DNA of 64,000 bases from the NCBI GenBank assembly GCA_964535825.1, contig CAZHUC010000003.1, forward strand, positions 124,001 to 188,000, in the 5' to 3' direction. This document shows, in pieces, positions 27,190 through 35,744 of this stretch. The notes beneath the pieces were generated by a model that worked only from the letters and a program-made list of their open reading frames with translations, ran no database searches and was not told the origin of the DNA. Made by a program: the position numbers and the translations under genes. Within the stretch, counting starts at the first letter, position 1, and the number at the start of each line of letters is the position of its first letter. This stretch comes from CAZAQK01 sp964535825. Lineage in GTDB: Bacteria; Pseudomonadota; Alphaproteobacteria; Rickettsiales; SXRF01.

Positions 27190-28035
27190 ATGTATTATAC
27201 CCATTTACCCACCCGCGGCCTGCTTTCCCTGACCGGAGACGATATGCTCCCCTTCCTGCAAGGGCTTATCACGGCCGATATACACAAGTTAGCTCCACAA
27301 AAACCGCTCTATGCGGCGCTGCTTAGCTCTCAGGGTAAATTCCTGCATGACTTCTTCCTTGTCCAGCAGGAAGGCAGGGTCATTCTTGATGGCGAAAAGC
27401 ACCGTCTGGCAGACCTGAAACAGAGGCTTGCACTTTATAAATTGCGCTCGAAAGTGACCATTGAATCATTACCGGAGAGTGAAGGGGTAGTGGCGGTATG
27501 GGGAAGTCTGGCGCTGGGTCTTCATGGCTCGGATAATATAGTGATCGATCCGCGGATGCCTGAGTTGGGGTTCAGACTTGTTGGCGATGTTGCCAAACAT
27601 ATGGAGTGGTGTGCTGCGCAGGGATACATCTATGTCGATGAAAATGCATATGACAAACATCGTATCATGCATGGTGTGCCGGATGGTAGTCGTGACATGA
27701 CGCCGGATAAATCCCTGATGCTGGAATTCAACATGGATATGTTGAACGCTGTGGATTTTTCCAAAGGTTGTTATGTCGGGCAGGAGGTGACCGCGCGCAC
27801 AAAATATCGCGCACAGCTGCGTAAGATATTATGCATCGTTGAATCCGCGGATGCGGCATTTCCTGATGCCGGCGCAACTCTTTCTGTTGACGGGAAAGAC
27901 ATCGGCCAGATGCTTTCGCATGCAGGAAATACTGGTCTCGCCTTGATGCGTATCGAAGCGCTGGAACAAGGAAAAACATTCACGCTGGATAGTGGCGCTA
28001 TCGTAGCTGCGCGTGAGATATTTTCCCGCGGATAG
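27190..28035 (+). CDS. ygfZ: YgfZ/GcvT-like folate-binding protein for iron-sulfur cluster enzymes
   Basis: The 281-residue protein has the family signature KGCYVGQEVTARTKYRAQLRK near residues 195-215, including the conserved cysteine, and the N-terminal block RGLLSLTGDDMLPFLQGLIT. YgfZ proteins bind tetrahydrofolate and help to assemble or repair iron-sulfur clusters in enzymes such as MiaB. The gene starts about 115 bases from the tRNA-Thr gene and is divergent from it. yqgE follows after 38 bases. Confidence 0.92.
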   Translation: MYYTHLPTRGLLSLTGDDMLPFLQGLITADIHKLAPQKPLYAALLSSQGKFLHDFFLVQQEGRVILDGEKHRLADLKQRLALYKLRSKVTIESLPESEGVVAVWGSLALGLHGSDNIVIDPRMPELGFRLVGDVAKHMEWCAAQGYIYVDENAYDKHRIMHGVPDGSRDMTPDKSLMLEFNMDMLNAVDFSKGCYVGQEVTARTKYRAQLRKILCIVESADAAFPDAGATLSVDGKDIGQMLSHAGNTGLALMRIEALEQGKTFTLDSGAIVAAREIFSRG

Positions 28036-28073
28036 CACTATTTTATAATAACGAACTATGGTACAATGCATCT

Positions 28074-28655
28074 ATGGATAGTCGTAAGATCAATTGTGAC
28101 GTTACGCATTCACTCGAGGGACATTTGCTGATAGCAGCACCTGCCCTGCAAGATCCTTTTTTCCAGCGCGCTGTTATTTATATGTGTTCGCATGATGCGA
28201 ATGGCGCGATGGGTGTCATCATCAATTATCCCGTTCAGAACGTGAAGCTCGACGATATTCTAGACCAGCTTGATATTGATACCGGCGGCATGCATGTGCT
28301 GCCCATCCATTTTGGTGGGCCGGTGGATGCTAATCGCGGGTTCGTGGTGCACAGCAGTGATTATGCTGCTGAAGGCAATATCATTGAAAAGAATGGTATC
28401 AGCGTGTCTGCCAATATTGCGGTGCTTCAGGCACTGGCTGAAGGCAGAGGCCCAACAAAAGGTATGCTTGTACTTGGCTATGCCGGGTGGTCAGCCGGGC
28501 AGCTGGAAGACGAAATAGAAAAGGGTAGTTGGATCATCACCGCTGCCGATCCCGCGCTGGTATTTGCCACAGGTGATGAGAAAAAATGGAGCGATGCTGT
28601 TGAATCATTAGGCATTGATCTTGGGCATTTCTCTTCTGATGTCGGTCACGCTTAG
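28074..28655 (+). CDS. yqgE: YqgE/AlgH family protein (UPF0301)
   Basis: The 193-residue protein contains GHLLIAAPALQDPFFQRAVI followed by YMCSHDANGAMGVIINYP, the start signature of the YqgE/AlgH family. HFGGPVDANRGFVVHS and LGYAGWSAGQLEDEI come later. The biochemical role of the family is not settled; in Pseudomonas, AlgH affects alginate expression. It follows ygfZ on the same strand, and its 3' end overlaps the convergent aat gene by four bases. Confidence 0.93.
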   Translation: MDSRKINCDVTHSLEGHLLIAAPALQDPFFQRAVIYMCSHDANGAMGVIINYPVQNVKLDDILDQLDIDTGGMHVLPIHFGGPVDANRGFVVHSSDYAAEGNIIEKNGISVSANIAVLQALAEGRGPTKGMLVLGYAGWSAGQLEDEIEKGSWIITAADPALVFATGDEKKWSDAVESLGIDLGHFSSDVGHA

Positions 28656-29311
28656 AGCCAGCAATTCGTTGGTTTAACGTGCAGTGCCGCTTCCAGTTTT
28701 TCCAGATAGCTCGCGCGCGGAATCTCAATAACACCGAACTGTTTCAGGTGATCATTCACATACTGCGTATCAAGTAAGGTGTAGCCAGCTTCTTTAAGCA
28801 ACTGAACCAAATGTACGAGCGCGCATTTGCTGGCGTTCGGTGCGCGAGAGAACATACTCTCACCGAAAAATGCACCACCGAGTGATACACCATATAAGCC
28901 GCCAATAAGTTTATCATTGCCCCCGCTGCGGGTCTGCTGACCCTCACATGGGGCGTGCTCAGGGCTGGCAAATTCTTCTGAATTTGGTTGCCAGCATTCA
29001 ACGCTATGGGCAAAGCCAAGCCGGTTCAATTCACAGTAGAGTTCTATGATCTCGTTATTGATCCAGGTGTCCTCATCGCGTTCGGAGCAGGCAGCGATGA
29101 CCTCAGGGAAGGCCCGGTCGACGCTATATTTTAACATATTGTTTTTTATGAATTTATTAAGGCTTTTTGGGGTATGGAACGCATCCAGTGGCAAAATACC
29201 GCGTTTTTTAGGATAAAACCACCGCAGTTCAGTACCTTCTTTGCTATCTGCCATCGGAAAATAGCCGTTCGCATAGGCACTTAGGAGCAATTCAACAGTA
29301 ATTTCCTGCAT
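28652..29311 (-). CDS. aat: Leucyl/phenylalanyl-tRNA--protein transferase
   Basis: From the ATG at 29311 the protein is about 219 residues: MQEITVELLLSAYANGYFPM, then GGLYGVSLGGAFFGESMFSR near residue 140, the hallmark of Aat, and LLDTQYVNDHLKQFG. It transfers Leu or Phe from aminoacyl-tRNA to proteins with basic N-termini, marking them for ClpAP degradation by the N-end rule. A GTG nine bases upstream is an alternative start. The gene is convergent with yqgE and overlaps it by four bases. Confidence 0.94.
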   Translation of the reverse strand: MQEITVELLLSAYANGYFPMADSKEGTELRWFYPKKRGILPLDAFHTPKSLNKFIKNNMLKYSVDRAFPEVIAACSERDEDTWINNEIIELYCELNRLGFAHSVECWQPNSEEFASPEHAPCEGQQTRSGGNDKLIGGLYGVSLGGAFFGESMFSRAPNASKCALVHLVQLLKEAGYTLLDTQYVNDHLKQFGVIEIPRASYLEKLEAALHVKPTNCWL

Positions 29312-29429
29312 AATTAACACTAAAAAACAATGGATTATTCATTGATTCACAAAACCTTAACAATTATCGCACCGGTTTCATGGTATAAAAGAAGTATAGG
29401 GGCAATGACTGTCCCTTAAAAGGATTTGT

Positions 29430-30398
29430 ATGTCCATCGGACACAAAAAAAGTGGTGTAAATTCAAACCGCAAGGAAACTGCGGGCGAGGTTCTTTTTGA
29501 CCGTGGCGTGTACACGGGCATCAACTTTTTTGTCAATGAAGCACTTTCCATGGTGATCGCGGTAGAGTGGCGACACTTCGGCGGGAAGCAGAATTTCGAG
29601 AATGTATCCAAATGGTGGCAGAAAAAAGTTGGCTTTAAGGACAAGGTCATCAAGGGTGTGAATACGTCTGCGCTGACGCGTGCCGAAGACCAGATGGAAG
29701 TGTTTGCATTGCTCGGTGGTGGTACGGCGCTGGTCGTGCCAATGAAACTGCTCGAAGACAACAAGCAGAAGATCGTAAAAAATCTCAACCATCTCTGGGA
29801 TAAATTATCCGGCAAAGGCATGGATGAGGAAGCCACCAAAGCTCGCGATGATGAAGTAAACAAGGCAATCGCCTGCGAGGCAAAACAAACCTGGACCAGC
29901 ATGTTGCTAGGTCGCGCCATTGCGACGGGTAATAACATGTTCCTGATGAAGGAAACATTGTTTGCGGGTAGCCGTACCAAAGCGCTTAAAGAATGGTCAG
30001 AGAAATATGGCCGTGTTGGTATCGATAAACTCCACGCCATGACCGGCAGCAAGCCTGATTCAAAACTGCCAAAGATCAGGGATTCCGAGCGTTACAAGCG
30101 TTACTCAGAAATATTCGGACTTGAAACCGCATACACGGCTATCTCCTCTGTGGTGATGGAAGTGGCCAGTAAATTTCTTGCACGCAAAAAACCACAAGTG
30201 AAAGATCCGGAGTTATGCGCAGTCGCACTGGATGAGACGGCGCGTAAGAGTGAAGCAGCGGCTGCCAAGCAAGAAGTTCCGGAAAAGAAATTTGCGGATA
30301 AAATTGAACCAAAGAAAAAAGAACCCTGCAAGTCGTGCGCGTCTCACCTCGAGCGTGTGACGAACGAGCAGTCTCAGCCCGCGCAGCCTAGCCTATAA
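29430..30398 (+). CDS. Uncharacterised 322-residue protein with a membrane-like segment and C-terminal CxxC
   Basis: I do not recognise this protein. After a basic start it has moderately hydrophobic helices (residues 30-45, and VFALLGGGTALVVPMKLLE near 92-110), further helical stretches around 155-180 and 225-245, then a Lys/Glu/Pro/Ala-rich tail that includes PCKSCASHLE. The CxxC could bind metal or form a disulfide. No signal peptide is evident. It ends inside the last six bases of the convergent GDPD gene. The 109 bases upstream are AT-rich and presumably hold its promoter. Confidence 0.7.
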   Translation: MSIGHKKSGVNSNRKETAGEVLFDRGVYTGINFFVNEALSMVIAVEWRHFGGKQNFENVSKWWQKKVGFKDKVIKGVNTSALTRAEDQMEVFALLGGGTALVVPMKLLEDNKQKIVKNLNHLWDKLSGKGMDEEATKARDDEVNKAIACEAKQTWTSMLLGRAIATGNNMFLMKETLFAGSRTKALKEWSEKYGRVGIDKLHAMTGSKPDSKLPKIRDSERYKRYSEIFGLETAYTAISSVVMEVASKFLARKKPQVKDPELCAVALDETARKSEAAAAKQEVPEKKFADKIEPKKKEPCKSCASHLERVTNEQSQPAQPSL

Positions 30399-31085
30399 TT
30401 TTTCCGGAAAATCGCTCATCACGCCATCAACATTCATGGCGTATGCTTTTTTAATGTCTGCAGCGCTGTTGGCGGTCCATGTAAATACCTTAAGACCCGC
30501 GCTCTGTGCCGCTTTGACAAACGTCTTATTAAGCACCTTGATGCCAGGGTTGACCGACCACATGCCAGCTGCCACGGCACGTTTAATGAATGCAGCACTT
30601 AGCGCGGAAGCACGCTCTGGTGGTGTAAGGCCCGTGAGTATCTTTGGGTTTACGGCTTTGACCATTTTAAGGTGCTGCGGCTTGAATGATATCACCGGCA
30701 TACATTCATAAGGGATGTTCTTTGCTTTTGCGAACCGCGTTATGATATCCGCGGTTGGTTTTGCTGCCGCCGTTGCTTTGATCTCTATGAACACGGTCGA
30801 TCTTGGGGTGAGGGCATCGAGCAATTCATCAAGTGTTGGGATTTTCTCGCCACTACCTGCATCCAGTTTCCTGAGCTCTTTGAGTTTGGTGCGCGCCACA
30901 TAACCACTTTTGCCGGTGGTGCGTTTGAGGGTGCGATCATGGAAAACCACCACTTCGCCGGAGGCGCACAGATACACGTCGCACTCGACAGCATTTGCCC
31001 CCATTTTGATAGCTTTGGTGAAGGCAAGCAGCGTGTTTTCGGGATAGTGCGCAGATGCGCCGCGATGGCCGATCTTCAGGGTCAT
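30393..31085 (-). CDS. Glycerophosphodiester phosphodiesterase (GDPD family)
   Basis: The 230-residue protein has the GDPD core: GHRGASAHYPENTLLAFTKA with the catalytic histidine, then VECDVYLCASGEVVVFHDRT, the acidic and histidine metal/catalytic set. IPTLDELLDAL, VFIEIKA and the closing NVDGVMSDFPEKL strand of the TIM barrel follow. It hydrolyses glycerophosphodiesters to glycerol-3-phosphate and an alcohol. There is no signal peptide, so it is the cytosolic UgpQ-like kind. It overlaps aroQ by four bases and is probably translated with it. Confidence 0.92.
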   Translation of the reverse strand: MTLKIGHRGASAHYPENTLLAFTKAIKMGANAVECDVYLCASGEVVVFHDRTLKRTTGKSGYVARTKLKELRKLDAGSGEKIPTLDELLDALTPRSTVFIEIKATAAAKPTADIITRFAKAKNIPYECMPVISFKPQHLKMVKAVNPKILTGLTPPERASALSAAFIKRAVAAGMWSVNPGIKVLNKTFVKAAQSAGLKVFTWTANSAADIKKAYAMNVDGVMSDFPEKL

Positions 31086-31522
31086 TTTTTCACCAGTTTT
31101 GCCATCGCGTCCAGTGCCAGCAGATAGCTGGTAGCACCAAAGCCGCAGATGCTGCCTTTGGCAGCTTTGCCGATATAGGAGACATGGCGGAACTCTTCAC
31201 GGCGCAGCGGGTTAGACAGATGCACCTCGATAACGGGTATTTTCAGTGAGAGCAGGGCATCCATGATGGCGATGGAGGTATGGGTATAAGCCCCCCCATT
31301 GATGATAAGGCCCTGATGGGTTTTTCCAGCCTCCTGTATTTTGGTGACGATCTCGCCTTCTACGTTCGATTGCCATGAATCCGTTGTCAAGCCCAGTGCT
31401 TGGGCGGCCTTGCTGCACATGGCGTCAATATCTGCCAGTGTTTCGTGGCCATAGATATCCGGTTCACGCTCACCCAGCTTATTGAGATTAGGGCCATTGA
31501 CGATGAGGATACGAGGTTGCAT
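31082..31522 (-). CDS. aroQ: 3-Dehydroquinate dehydratase, type II
   Basis: From the ATG at 31522 the protein is 146 residues, the normal size of the type II enzyme. It shows ILIVNGPNLNKLGEREPDIYG with the active-site Tyr, INGGAYTHTSIAI, and EVHLSNPLRREEFRHVSY with the catalytic His. It makes 3-dehydroshikimate in the shikimate pathway. A longer frame to 31594 adds an unrelated extension and is not favoured. The gene is divergent from thiS, with only 42 bases between the start codons. Confidence 0.95.
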   Translation of the reverse strand: MQPRILIVNGPNLNKLGEREPDIYGHETLADIDAMCSKAAQALGLTTDSWQSNVEGEIVTKIQEAGKTHQGLIINGGAYTHTSIAIMDALLSLKIPVIEVHLSNPLRREEFRHVSYIGKAAKGSICGFGATSYLLALDAMAKLVKK

Positions 31523-31564
31523 AATGAATTCCCTTATTTTCAGCGGACTATAGAGCATAAAACC

Positions 31565-31765
31565 ATGCACATCAAAATAAATGGTAAACCACATGAGCTT
31601 CCTTCGGCATTGAATATGTCGGAGCTACTTGCTCATCTTCAGGTGGAAAAGGGGCAGGTCGCGGTCGAGCGCAATCACGAGATCGTGCCGCGCAGCCAGC
31701 ATAGCGAAGTAATGGTGGCAGATGGCGATGAAATAGAGATCGTACGGTTCATTGGAGGCGGATAA
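31565..31765 (+). CDS. thiS: Sulfur carrier protein ThiS
   Basis: The 66-residue protein has a ubiquitin-like fold pattern (MHIKINGKPHELPSALNMSE, GQVAVERNHEIVPRS, VADGDEIEIVRFIGGG) and ends in the glycine tail whose last carboxylate is adenylated and thiocarboxylated to donate sulfur for the thiazole ring. Its stop codon shares a base with the thiG start (TAATG). No TPP riboswitch fits in the 42-base space upstream. Confidence 0.92.
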   Translation: MHIKINGKPHELPSALNMSELLAHLQVEKGQVAVERNHEIVPRSQHSEVMVADGDEIEIVRFIGGG

Positions 31766-32541
31766 TGCTTGATACATTGGAGATCGCAGGAAAAAAATAT
31801 AACTCACGCCTTCTGGTAGGCACGGGTAAATATAAAGACCTCGCTGAAACCAAAGCGGCCATTGAGGCAAGTGGTGCAGAGATCATCACCGTTGCCGTGC
31901 GGCGTATCGATCTTACAAAAAAAGGCGAGGGCAGTATTCAGGATATATTGCCCCCAAGCAAATACACCTACCTTCCCAACACGGCCGGATGCTTCACTGC
32001 AAAAGATGCGGTGCGCACGCTGCGCTTAGCGCGTGAGCTCGGCGGATGGGATTTGGTGAAGCTTGAAGTATTAGGAGATAACAAAACCTTATACCCAGAT
32101 ATGGAACAAACACTTGAAGCAGCAAAACAGCTCATCAAGGATGGTTTCAAAGTGATGGCTTACACGAATGATGACCCTATCGCTGCCAAAAAACTGGAAG
32201 AGTTGGGCTGTGTTGCCATCATGCCTCTCGCCGCGCCGATCGGTTCTGGTCTTGGCATCCAAAATCCGCTCAATATCCGTTTCATCGTTGAGCAGGCCAA
32301 CGTACCCGTGCTGGTGGATGCTGGCGTGGGCACGGCATCAGAAGCAGCGGTTGCGATGGAGCTTGGATGTGATGCGGTGCTGATGAACACGGCGATTGCT
32401 GCAGCACAGAATCCTGTGTTAATGGCGCGTGCCATGAAGGCAGCGGTGGAGGCCGGTCGCATGGCCTATCTTGCCGGCCGCATGGCCAAGAAACAATATG
32501 CCGAGCCTAGCAGTCCGGTTGCGGGCAAGATAGCGTCATAA
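31765..32541 (+). CDS. thiG: Thiazole synthase
   Basis: The 258-residue TIM-barrel protein starts LEIAGKKYNSRLLVGTGKYK and contains the Schiff-base lysine in LVKLEVLGD, then AAPIGSGLGIQNP and VDAGVGTASEAAVAMELG. It condenses 1-deoxyxylulose-5-phosphate, a glycine-derived imine and ThiS-thiocarboxylate into the thiazole of thiamine. It is translated directly after thiS. Other thi genes are not in the window. A strong AT-rich terminator follows. Confidence 0.96.
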   Translation: MLDTLEIAGKKYNSRLLVGTGKYKDLAETKAAIEASGAEIITVAVRRIDLTKKGEGSIQDILPPSKYTYLPNTAGCFTAKDAVRTLRLARELGGWDLVKLEVLGDNKTLYPDMEQTLEAAKQLIKDGFKVMAYTNDDPIAAKKLEELGCVAIMPLAAPIGSGLGIQNPLNIRFIVEQANVPVLVDAGVGTASEAAVAMELGCDAVLMNTAIAAAQNPVLMARAMKAAVEAGRMAYLAGRMAKKQYAEPSSPVAGKIAS

Positions 32542-32544
32542 TAT

Positions 32545-32575
32545 CAATATAATACAATATATTATATTGTTTTTT
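32545..32575 (+). terminator. Rho-independent terminator after thiG
   Basis: CAATATAATA (32545-32554), a five-base loop and TATTATATTG (32560-32569) form a perfect ten-pair stem, followed by six T residues. It begins four bases after the thiG stop. The stem is almost pure A/T, so its strength is uncertain, but the geometry is classical. Confidence 0.7.
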
Positions 32576-32660
32576 GTCATGAAATCTTCATATTCCGTCC
32601 TTTGAGAAACCCACCAAAATGCGCTAAACTTATAGTGAAATAACAACCAGGCGGGGGATT

Positions 32661-33116
32661 ATGAAACTGGTGGAAACCGAAAGGTTTAAGACACAAAAAG
32701 ACGTCAGCGCTAAAGAGCGCGGGAAAGCAAAGGAGTTGCTCAAGCTCTATGAGAGCATGACTCTTGAAAAGGCAAAATCCGATACTACGCACGCTCATAT
32801 CACCGGTATTCCGGACACATCGCTAAAAAGTATGTCGCTATCTGCTGACAGGGATGGCAAGCATGTGGTGTTCGGTTTTCATAATGATGACGTGGTGATG
32901 CTGGGGTTTATTCAGGATAGCCCCAGAATACGCACCCGTGACGAACTGTTTAGTAAAAACAGCAAAGCGATAGATCTGATGCTTGTTGATTTCATGGAGT
33001 ATCAGCAGGATCACAAGCCAGACAAGCTTGCTTCACAAGCAACAAGGCAAACAAATCCTGAAGCCGAAAGGCTGCTTGCACGATATACCGCCAAATCAGA
33101 GGGCAGGAATCTCTAA
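32661..33116 (+). CDS. Uncharacterised 151-residue charged protein
   Basis: I do not recognise this soluble, hydrophilic protein. It has a Lys/Glu-rich helical first third, a short beta-like centre (GKHVVFGFHNDDVVMLGFIQ near residues 66-85) and a charged tail. A GGGGG run lies about seven bases before the ATG and could serve as ribosome binding site. It ends on the base before the stop of virD4 on the opposite strand. Context gives no clear role; a link to the adjacent secretion locus is possible but unsupported. Confidence 0.65.
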   Translation: MKLVETERFKTQKDVSAKERGKAKELLKLYESMTLEKAKSDTTHAHITGIPDTSLKSMSLSADRDGKHVVFGFHNDDVVMLGFIQDSPRIRTRDELFSKNSKAIDLMLVDFMEYQQDHKPDKLASQATRQTNPEAERLLARYTAKSEGRNL

Positions 33117-34889
33117 CTAGGACGCCTTGGCCGGTTGTTCCGGTGGCTTTTCCGCTTCTTTTTTCTTGCGCGGATCATATGGTTCTTGCTGAGGTATCGG
33201 CACACGTTTCAGCAGGCGGCGCATGAAGAACTTATCCTTGAAGTAGAAGATTTTCTTGGTGCGAATCGGTGGATGCGATTCGATCAGGATGATCTGTTCA
33301 TCACGCGGCAGGGTGATAACCTCCTGCGGCAGGAGCAGGGCACGCTGCACTTCCGAGGTGTTGATGGTACGCGAGCCCGGGTTCACATCGAAGAATTTCG
33401 GCTTATTGTGCGAGTGTTGTTGTGCCGTTTTATTGCCGATGAGCTGCGAGATGAGGTTGGCGGTCTCCACGTTGTTGGCCGCGAAAGTGATGCGGTAATA
33501 GCTGTTGGAGAGGAAGCTGTTCATGCCGGCTTCCTCATAGATACCTTTTAGTTGTTGTGTGTCTTGTACGATGAGGAAGAGCTTCACGCGGTATCCGCGG
33601 AAATAGGCGATACCTACCTGGAATTGCGGCATCTCACCGAGTGACGGGAACTCGTCCATCATCAGCAGCACGCCGTGCGGCTCATCTTTGCGCGGCATGT
33701 TGCGGGTCAGGAAGTCAGTCGCCTGCTGGTAAAATACTTTAAGCAGCGGCTCCAAGCGTTTCAAGTTGTCTGGGGTTACGCCGCAGAACACACTCATTTT
33801 CTTTTTCTTGAGTTGCTGCAGGTCAAAGTCTGAACGCGCGGTGGTGGCGTCGATCAGCGGGTTGGCCCATAATTCAAGGCCGGAGTTGAGGGTAGAGATA
33901 ACGCCCGAACGTTCCTTGTCGGCTTTTTGCAGGAAGGCCGCGATATTCATGTATGCCACCGGGTGGATGCGTTTACCGATAGTGTCGAGTACTACCGCGA
34001 GGTTATATACCACGTCATCCGAGCGCATGGTGCGCACCACTTCGCCGAAGCTGCGCACTTTTTCCGGCACGGCGCATAAATATAATATTACACCCAGCAT
34101 GAGCGAGCGTGCCTCATTCTGCCAGAATTCCTGTTCAGGCAGGATGAGGTTACAGATCTTCTGCACGTCATCCACCATCTGGCCGGGCTTTGGCGAGATC
34201 CAGTCCAGCGGATTATAGCAGTGCGAGATACCATCCGGGTCAGCGGGATTCCACAGATACACTTCATGGCCGATCTTTTTACGATAACCGCTGCAGAGCT
34301 CGTGGTTCTCCATTTTAATGTCATGACACACCACTGATTCCTGCCAGAAGAGCAGGTTGGGTATTACGAAGCCCACACCTTTACCAGAGCCGGTTGGTGC
34401 GAAGAGCAGCACATGCTGGAAATCATCAGCGATCAGGTAGTTGTTAGCGCCTGTGCGGCCGAGCAGAATACCTTTTCTGGCGCGCAATTTTGCTTTGCGG
34501 ATCTCCGCTTCGGTTGCCCAGTGGGCGTCACCATGCACACTTTCCTTGTATTTGAGTGGACGGAAATCAGCCAGTGGCGCACGCAGCAGATAAAACAGAA
34601 TAAGGCTGGTAAGCACACCTCCGGCCGGCGGGCCAACAAGTTTCAGGCTGAAATCCTGCGGCAGCTGCTGGTGGTATTGCATCCAGTATTCAAAGAGTGC
34701 AACGAACTGTGTAACCAGATAATGCGGGTTGAACAGTGCATTGATGTATTCTTCGCCATAATTCAAAATAAATGCCGCGCCAATGCCCAGATAGGTCGGG
34801 ATGATCATGACCGCAAAGAAAATAGCGATCAGGAAGATCTTATTGCCTAGCTGGCGGCGCAGGTTGGATTGTTTGAGGTTTTCAGCCAT
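33117..34889 (-). CDS. virD4: T4SS coupling protein VirD4 (TraG family ATPase)
   Basis: The 590-residue protein has N-terminal membrane helices (about 15-40 and 75-95), a Walker A motif APTGSGKGVGF near residue 168 and a Walker B VLLMMDEFPSLG near 408. LFLIVQDTQQLKGIYEEAG follows, all typical of VirD4/TraG. It recruits substrates (DNA-relaxase complexes or effector proteins) to the channel at the inner membrane. The C-terminal 40 residues are Pro/Lys/Glu-rich. It is the last gene of the vir operon, 69 bases after the prepilin genes, and its P-loop is intact, unlike that of VirB4. Confidence 0.95.
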   Translation of the reverse strand: MAENLKQSNLRRQLGNKIFLIAIFFAVMIIPTYLGIGAAFILNYGEEYINALFNPHYLVTQFVALFEYWMQYHQQLPQDFSLKLVGPPAGGVLTSLILFYLLRAPLADFRPLKYKESVHGDAHWATEAEIRKAKLRARKGILLGRTGANNYLIADDFQHVLLFAPTGSGKGVGFVIPNLLFWQESVVCHDIKMENHELCSGYRKKIGHEVYLWNPADPDGISHCYNPLDWISPKPGQMVDDVQKICNLILPEQEFWQNEARSLMLGVILYLCAVPEKVRSFGEVVRTMRSDDVVYNLAVVLDTIGKRIHPVAYMNIAAFLQKADKERSGVISTLNSGLELWANPLIDATTARSDFDLQQLKKKKMSVFCGVTPDNLKRLEPLLKVFYQQATDFLTRNMPRKDEPHGVLLMMDEFPSLGEMPQFQVGIAYFRGYRVKLFLIVQDTQQLKGIYEEAGMNSFLSNSYYRITFAANNVETANLISQLIGNKTAQQHSHNKPKFFDVNPGSRTINTSEVQRALLLPQEVITLPRDEQIILIESHPPIRTKKIFYFKDKFFMRRLLKRVPIPQQEPYDPRKKKEAEKPPEQPAKAS

Positions 34890-34958
34890 GACGATGAATT
34901 ATATGGATAAACGAGGTGCACTATAACATCGCCCCGCACAATCGCCTAGTTTTTTGTG

Positions 34959-35717
34959 TCAGAGTTTTACTATCAGGCGGCAGGCAATGTTCGTGTTAGT
35001 GGTGTTATAAGCCAGTGACGTGGCATCCACCACGCAATCTGCGACATTGTTATCGATGGTGCCGTCAAGTGACCAAGGCCCCATAATGGTGGCGCGTATC
35101 ACGCCGCTGGCAGGGATGCCATCATCGAGTTTCGTATCAATAGCGAAAGCCTGTGCGGGAGTCATTACACCTCCGGTGGAGATGCCGTTAATATTGAACA
35201 TGTTACAGACGCCTCCCGTGGCAGCCTCATTGATGCCGAGGAACAGCCATGGCTGCGTACCCATTGAAAATACAACCATGCCAGCGGTTGGGTTGATGGC
35301 TGTGGCATGAAAACCATACGTTATGCCTTGCCCAAATTCCTCGCAGACCATGGATTTTTTGTATAGCCCGGCATCAACCAGGTGGCCAAAGAAATATACA
35401 GGTTCGTAAGTAGGAACCCAGGCAAAGTCCACGTTGCCAAGCATGTCATCAATGACGCTGTTATCGCGGTTGCCTGCGCCATTGCCGCCTTCCAGCCCGA
35501 AATCGCCTGTTTTGGCCCACATGTCTCCGGCCACTGCATTATATTTCAATGTGAAGGTGGTATGTGCGGCCTTGATCTCGTCGATCTGTGATATCTGTTC
35601 ACGGATCGTGGCGGATTCGATCAAATCCTTGCCCACTAAGACACCTGCGATCAAAAGTCCAATGATAACAAGTACAATCGAAAGTTCAATGAGTGTAAAG
35701 CCAGCACGTATTTTCAA
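34959..35717 (-). CDS. Type IV prepilin-like protein in the T4SS operon (copy 2)
   Basis: The 252-residue protein has a short leader MKIRAG followed by FTLIELSIVLVIIGLLIAGV, a class III prepilin signal with Glu at position +5 after the predicted cut and a hydrophobic helix. It then shares with its neighbour the stretch QISQIDEIKAAHTTFTLKYN and A-G-D, and the C-terminal pattern DDGIPASGVIRATIMG ... VVDATSLAYN. The C-terminal half is a large globular pilin-like domain with several cysteines. It needs a prepilin peptidase, which is not in the window. Pilins are not standard VirB/D4 components, so its presence between virB11 and virD4 is unusual. Confidence 0.85.
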   Translation of the reverse strand: MKIRAGFTLIELSIVLVIIGLLIAGVLVGKDLIESATIREQISQIDEIKAAHTTFTLKYNAVAGDMWAKTGDFGLEGGNGAGNRDNSVIDDMLGNVDFAWVPTYEPVYFFGHLVDAGLYKKSMVCEEFGQGITYGFHATAINPTAGMVVFSMGTQPWLFLGINEAATGGVCNMFNINGISTGGVMTPAQAFAIDTKLDDGIPASGVIRATIMGPWSLDGTIDNNVADCVVDATSLAYNTTNTNIACRLIVKL

Positions 35718-35744
35718 GCAAATACCTAAACTAATAATGTTATT

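Noticed and set aside
31523..31564. TPP riboswitch before thiS
   Set aside because: Only 42 bases separate the divergent aroQ and thiS starts, too short for the aptamer, and no thi-box motif was seen.
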